Below, one piece after another: positions 61,122 to 64,000 of a stretch of 64,000 bases of DNA (position 1 is the first letter of the stretch; each line of letters opens with the position of its first letter). The notes under the pieces are model-generated. The model saw nothing but the letters and a program-made list of their open reading frames with translations. It was not told where the DNA came from and did no database searches. A program made the position numbers and the translations under genes. Source of the stretch: an uncultured Lachnospiraceae bacterium (GTDB taxonomy: Bacteria; Bacillota; Clostridia; Lachnospirales; Lachnospiraceae); assembly GCA_910578605.1 (NCBI GenBank), contig CAJTQG010000005.1, forward strand, positions 1 to 64,000, given 5' to 3'.

Positions 61122-64000
61122 ATGAATGAAAAAATGAAAAAGAAACTGGTAAGTATATATCATAAAAATAGAGTTCTAGGTTATTTGTTGGTAGTAATTG
61201 CTGCATTTGTTATTGTTGTAAAAAGGAGAAGGGCACAGACAAAAAGCAGCTATACAATCGGTTCTAGGAGAGTTGCTGTAATAATGATATGTATTATTGT
61301 GACCAATATGTTTTTTTCGCCAACAGTGATAACGTTGAATAAGGCTTATGGGGCAACCTCTGGTGTGGCTTTAGGGTGGAATGAATTAGAGTTTGACTTT
61401 GGTATATTAAATACGATTCTAGATGAAAACGGAAATATGTATTTGTATGATGTCACCAATCAAGTATTAAAAAAATATGATAAAGACGGAAATAAGTATA
61501 GTGAAAATTGGACAGAGCCAGCAGTAGGAAATTATTCTAATAAGATTGGTCTTTGTTTTACTTCCAATGGAGATGTAGTGTCCTCAAAGGACAATGAAAT
61601 CCTCTTTTTGGATAAAATTACCGGAGCAGTAAAAAATAAAGTGGATGTTGGTGGTATTGTTACCGGCTGTGTTTGTGATGAGGATGGGAATGTATATGTG
61701 GCGGCATATATTGATCCATATGGATGCATCATTAAATATAGTGCTAACGGGGACGAACAATGGAAAGCAGATTTGATGGAGGGACTTATCAGGGGAATTT
61801 GTTTGGATGATGAAGGTAACATCTATTCCACATCAGAAAGTAAGAAATGTATCATAAAAGTAGAAGCCAGTGGTGTGAATGATCAGGATTTTGGGGAAGG
61901 CGGTATATTATCTTTGGATGGTAAGGTTACTACATCAGGAAATACCATATCAGGATTTTTGGGGGATGCTGCCTTTTTTAATGGCAGTTTGTATCAATGC
62001 TGTTATGGAGATAAAATGGTAGTGAAAATATCAGAAAATGGAAAAGTGTTGGACGAGGTGGCATCTGGAGTTGGTCCAAGAAATTTTCTGAAATTTAATA
62101 ATGATTATATTATTATTAATAGGGATGGGGATACAGCAAAAATTGAAAGAATCAGCACGCCTAGCATTGATGTGGAGAAAGAAAATTTTGTGTTTTCCCT
62201 GGAACCATCTAATCTTGAGGAGGGAAGTACAGAGACAGTGCAGCTTTCCATCCGCTCTGACAGTACAAAAAATTATAATGTGAAAGCAAAATTATATGAT
62301 AAATTTACTGGTGCATATGTTTCAGATATTACAAGCTCAAAAGCAACCCTTCTAAATGGAAATGCAACCCTTACTTTAACACCTTCAGCAAGCGGTTGGC
62401 GAAAGGGAGTCTATCAAATTCAATTGGAGTTTAGTGATACTTTAGGCTCCATGACATTGGTGGACACAATCAATGTAAATATTGTAATGGGCGTAGGCTA
62501 CTATCAGGTTGAGTACATATTGGAAAATATCAGAATAGAGCCAAAAGTGGAGTATATTGAAAGAGTGGATGGTCAGGATAGTTACGAATTAACCTTTTTG
62601 ACGATTCCTGATGAACATTATGTTTTTTCAAATATATTAGCAAAGACGATTGGGGAGGCGCCTGTACCGCCCTTGAAGGTGGTGATTTCGGGAAACCAAA
62701 TTACTATATCTAATATACAGTCGGATATTCAGGTGCATCTCATAGCAAAGGAAGAGAAGGAGGACACTGCGGCTCCCTCTATTATCGGTTTGGAGGACAA
62801 CGGTGTATATTGTGAGAAGCAAACAGTAACTGTTCAGGATGAAAATTTAAGTAAGGTAATTGTCAACGAACAGGAAGTGACCTTGAATGAAAATAATCAA
62901 TATGAGCTTTTTCCGGCACAGGGGATTCAGACAATTACTGCAATAGATACAAGTGGAAACACAACGGTTATTCATTTTACTATCAATGATGGTCATACTT
63001 TTGGAAAGTGGGAGGAGACAGAGAAAGCTTCCTGTACACAAGCAGGGGAGAAGAAGCATTCCTGTGAAATTTGCGGTCACGAGGAAAAAGAAGAAATAGA
63101 TGCGCTAGGACATGACTGGGAGGAAGAGTATACAATAGATAAAAGGCCTGCGCTGCAGGAGCCAGGGCTTAAATCTATTCACTGCCAACGCTGTGATGCA
63201 AAAAAAGATGAGCAGGAAATTTATGCGGGTGAAATAAGCCTTGTGGTAATCAGTGAAGAGGGAGCCCCCAAGGTGGATGTAATTACTACAAAAGAGGAAT
63301 TGAGCAGCTTCTTATTTTCACAGGAGGAATGGGAGAGAATTCTATTTGGTGAGGATGGTGTTATTACATTGCGGGTGAAAGATGGTTCCAAGACAGTGAG
63401 TGAAAGTGATAAAGAATTAGTACAGCAGAAGCTTGGAGAAAATATATTAGGGCAATATTTAGATATTACACTATCTAAAAAAGTAGGAAACGACAGTGAA
63501 AAGACAATATTGAATACAGATGAAACAATAAAGCTCACATTGCAGGAATTAAACAAACCAGCGGATACACAGGAACAAAAAATAGGGGATACCTTTATAA
63601 TTAGTGTTTTGGGGGAGGAAAGTTCTATTCTCTCTGATTTGGATAAACAAGACAAAACGATAACAATAGAGACAAATGAATTTCGTACATATGCCATTAT
63701 TTATGAAAAGTTGGGGAAACAGGAGGAAACCACCACAAAGAATGAGGAAACTACCACGAAGGAAGAGATAACTACAACGAAAAACATAGAGACTACCAAG
63801 GAGGAAGAAAACACTACTGTGGAGGAGGAAACAACAACCTACAAGTCTGAGGAGAGTACAACAAAGGAGCCGGAGATAGATAAAAAGGAGCCTGATACAG
63901 GAGAATTGGAAACTACCACAAAGCAGACTCCCCCTAAAAAGACGGAGGATAAAAAAGACCAGGCGGCTCCTATTGTTCCCCAAAAGAAAAACCCATTGGC
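61122..64000 (+). CDS. paralogous surface protein, C-terminus beyond window
   Basis: The frame is open for 959 codons from ATG 61122 (GGAGGG 7 nt upstream) to the right edge. It repeats the layout of the gene before it: double hydrophobic N-terminus (VLGYLLVVIAAFVIVVKRRR, then a second segment ending SPTVITLNKAYGA), NHL-like repeats, the SDSTKNYNVKAKLYDKF segment, a Cys pair region (CEICGHEEK...HCQRCDA) and a longer Thr/Glu spacer (ETTTKEEITTTK). It stops at KKNPL, the residues that precede the anchor in the first copy, so the sortase signal lies just outside. The two arose by gene duplication and have diverged throughout. Confidence 0.85.
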   Translation, partial: MNEKMKKKLVSIYHKNRVLGYLLVVIAAFVIVVKRRRAQTKSSYTIGSRRVAVIMICIIVTNMFFSPTVITLNKAYGATSGVALGWNELEFDFGILNTILDENGNMYLYDVTNQVLKKYDKDGNKYSENWTEPAVGNYSNKIGLCFTSNGDVVSSKDNEILFLDKITGAVKNKVDVGGIVTGCVCDEDGNVYVAAYIDPYGCIIKYSANGDEQWKADLMEGLIRGICLDDEGNIYSTSESKKCIIKVEASGVNDQDFGEGGILSLDGKVTTSGNTISGFLGDAAFFNGSLYQCCYGDKMVVKISENGKVLDEVASGVGPRNFLKFNNDYIIINRDGDTAKIERISTPSIDVEKENFVFSLEPSNLEEGSTETVQLSIRSDSTKNYNVKAKLYDKFTGAYVSDITSSKATLLNGNATLTLTPSASGWRKGVYQIQLEFSDTLGSMTLVDTINVNIVMGVGYYQVEYILENIRIEPKVEYIERVDGQDSYELTFLTIPDEHYVFSNILAKTIGEAPVPPLKVVISGNQITISNIQSDIQVHLIAKEEKEDTAAPSIIGLEDNGVYCEKQTVTVQDENLSKVIVNEQEVTLNENNQYELFPAQGIQTITAIDTSGNTTVIHFTINDGHTFGKWEETEKASCTQAGEKKHSCEICGHEEKEEIDALGHDWEEEYTIDKRPALQEPGLKSIHCQRCDAKKDEQEIYAGEISLVVISEEGAPKVDVITTKEELSSFLFSQEEWERILFGEDGVITLRVKDGSKTVSESDKELVQQKLGENILGQYLDITLSKKVGNDSEKTILNTDETIKLTLQELNKPADTQEQKIGDTFIISVLGEESSILSDLDKQDKTITIETNEFRTYAIIYEKLGKQEETTTKNEETTTKEEITTTKNIETTKEEENTTVEEETTTYKSEESTTKEPEIDKKEPDTGELETTTKQTPPKKTEDKKDQAAPIVPQKKNPL

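Overview
The window looks like a chromosomal segment from a low-GC, endospore-forming, gut-type Firmicute of the Lachnospiraceae kind (Roseburia, Lachnospira or Eubacterium-like). This is inferred from SpoIIID and SpoVG, a GlgC/GlgD pair, a split transketolase, secreted arabinan-degrading GH43 enzymes carrying BspA-type leucine-rich repeats, PKxGD-type surface anchors and the family-typical long Prs. I saw no rRNA, tRNA, CRISPR array or recognisable phage.

Layout. 1-3.6 kb: a secreted protein cut by the left edge, controlled by what looks like a c-di-GMP-I riboswitch with a terminator; a fragment of a dead ABC-F gene; and a secreted fibronectin-III/propeller protein. 3.9-8.9 kb: a 1676-residue secreted multidomain arabinanase. 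9.1-10.1 kb: a 176-bp inverted-repeat element (MITE-like) directly in front of a lone ADP-ribosyltransferase/KptA-like gene. 10.1-15.8 kb, minus strand: CYTH protein, prs, DnaC/DnaI-type helicase loader, DnaD-type primosome protein and murC, with a DnaA-box/hairpin cluster between murC and dnaD. 16.2-22.8 kb: glgC-glgD, spoVG, phosphofructokinase, dnaX-ybaB-recR.

22.9-34.3 kb is the most unusual part: a small protein made of four nearly identical cysteine-rich repeats, then JetA, JetB and JetC (MksF/MksE/MksB-type condensin), then a 1307-residue TPR, acidic-linker and P-loop protein with its own promoter. The JetD nuclease that makes Wadjet a defence system is absent, so this reads as a nuclease-free condensin locus with two unexplained partners, placed beside the recombination gene recR.

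34.3-44.7 kb: an RDD membrane protein and an arabinan/arabinose and pentose-phosphate block (a second small arabinanase with an elaborate leader, a CcdA/DsbD-like redox protein, araA, araD, fructose-6-phosphate aldolase/transaldolase, split transketolase, PRTase-like protein). The two secreted GH43 enzymes would release arabino-oligosaccharides; AraA and AraD (AraB is not in the window) would convert arabinose to xylulose-5-phosphate, and transketolase plus the aldolase-type transaldolase would feed it into glycolysis, with glgCD able to store surplus as glycogen.

44.7-57.8 kb: a sigma-70-like protein lacking region 4, two membrane-anchored proteins (one a long coiled coil), a CBS/DRTGG pyrophosphatase, an S1-domain protein, a flavin reductase with a duplicated promoter, a second MITE copy directly in front of an OLD-family nuclease, a YtvI/AI-2E-type membrane protein, a cation diffusion facilitator behind a structured leader, and spoIIID. 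57.9-64 kb: a candidate structured small RNA on the minus strand and two tandem paralogous surface proteins, the second cut by the right edge.
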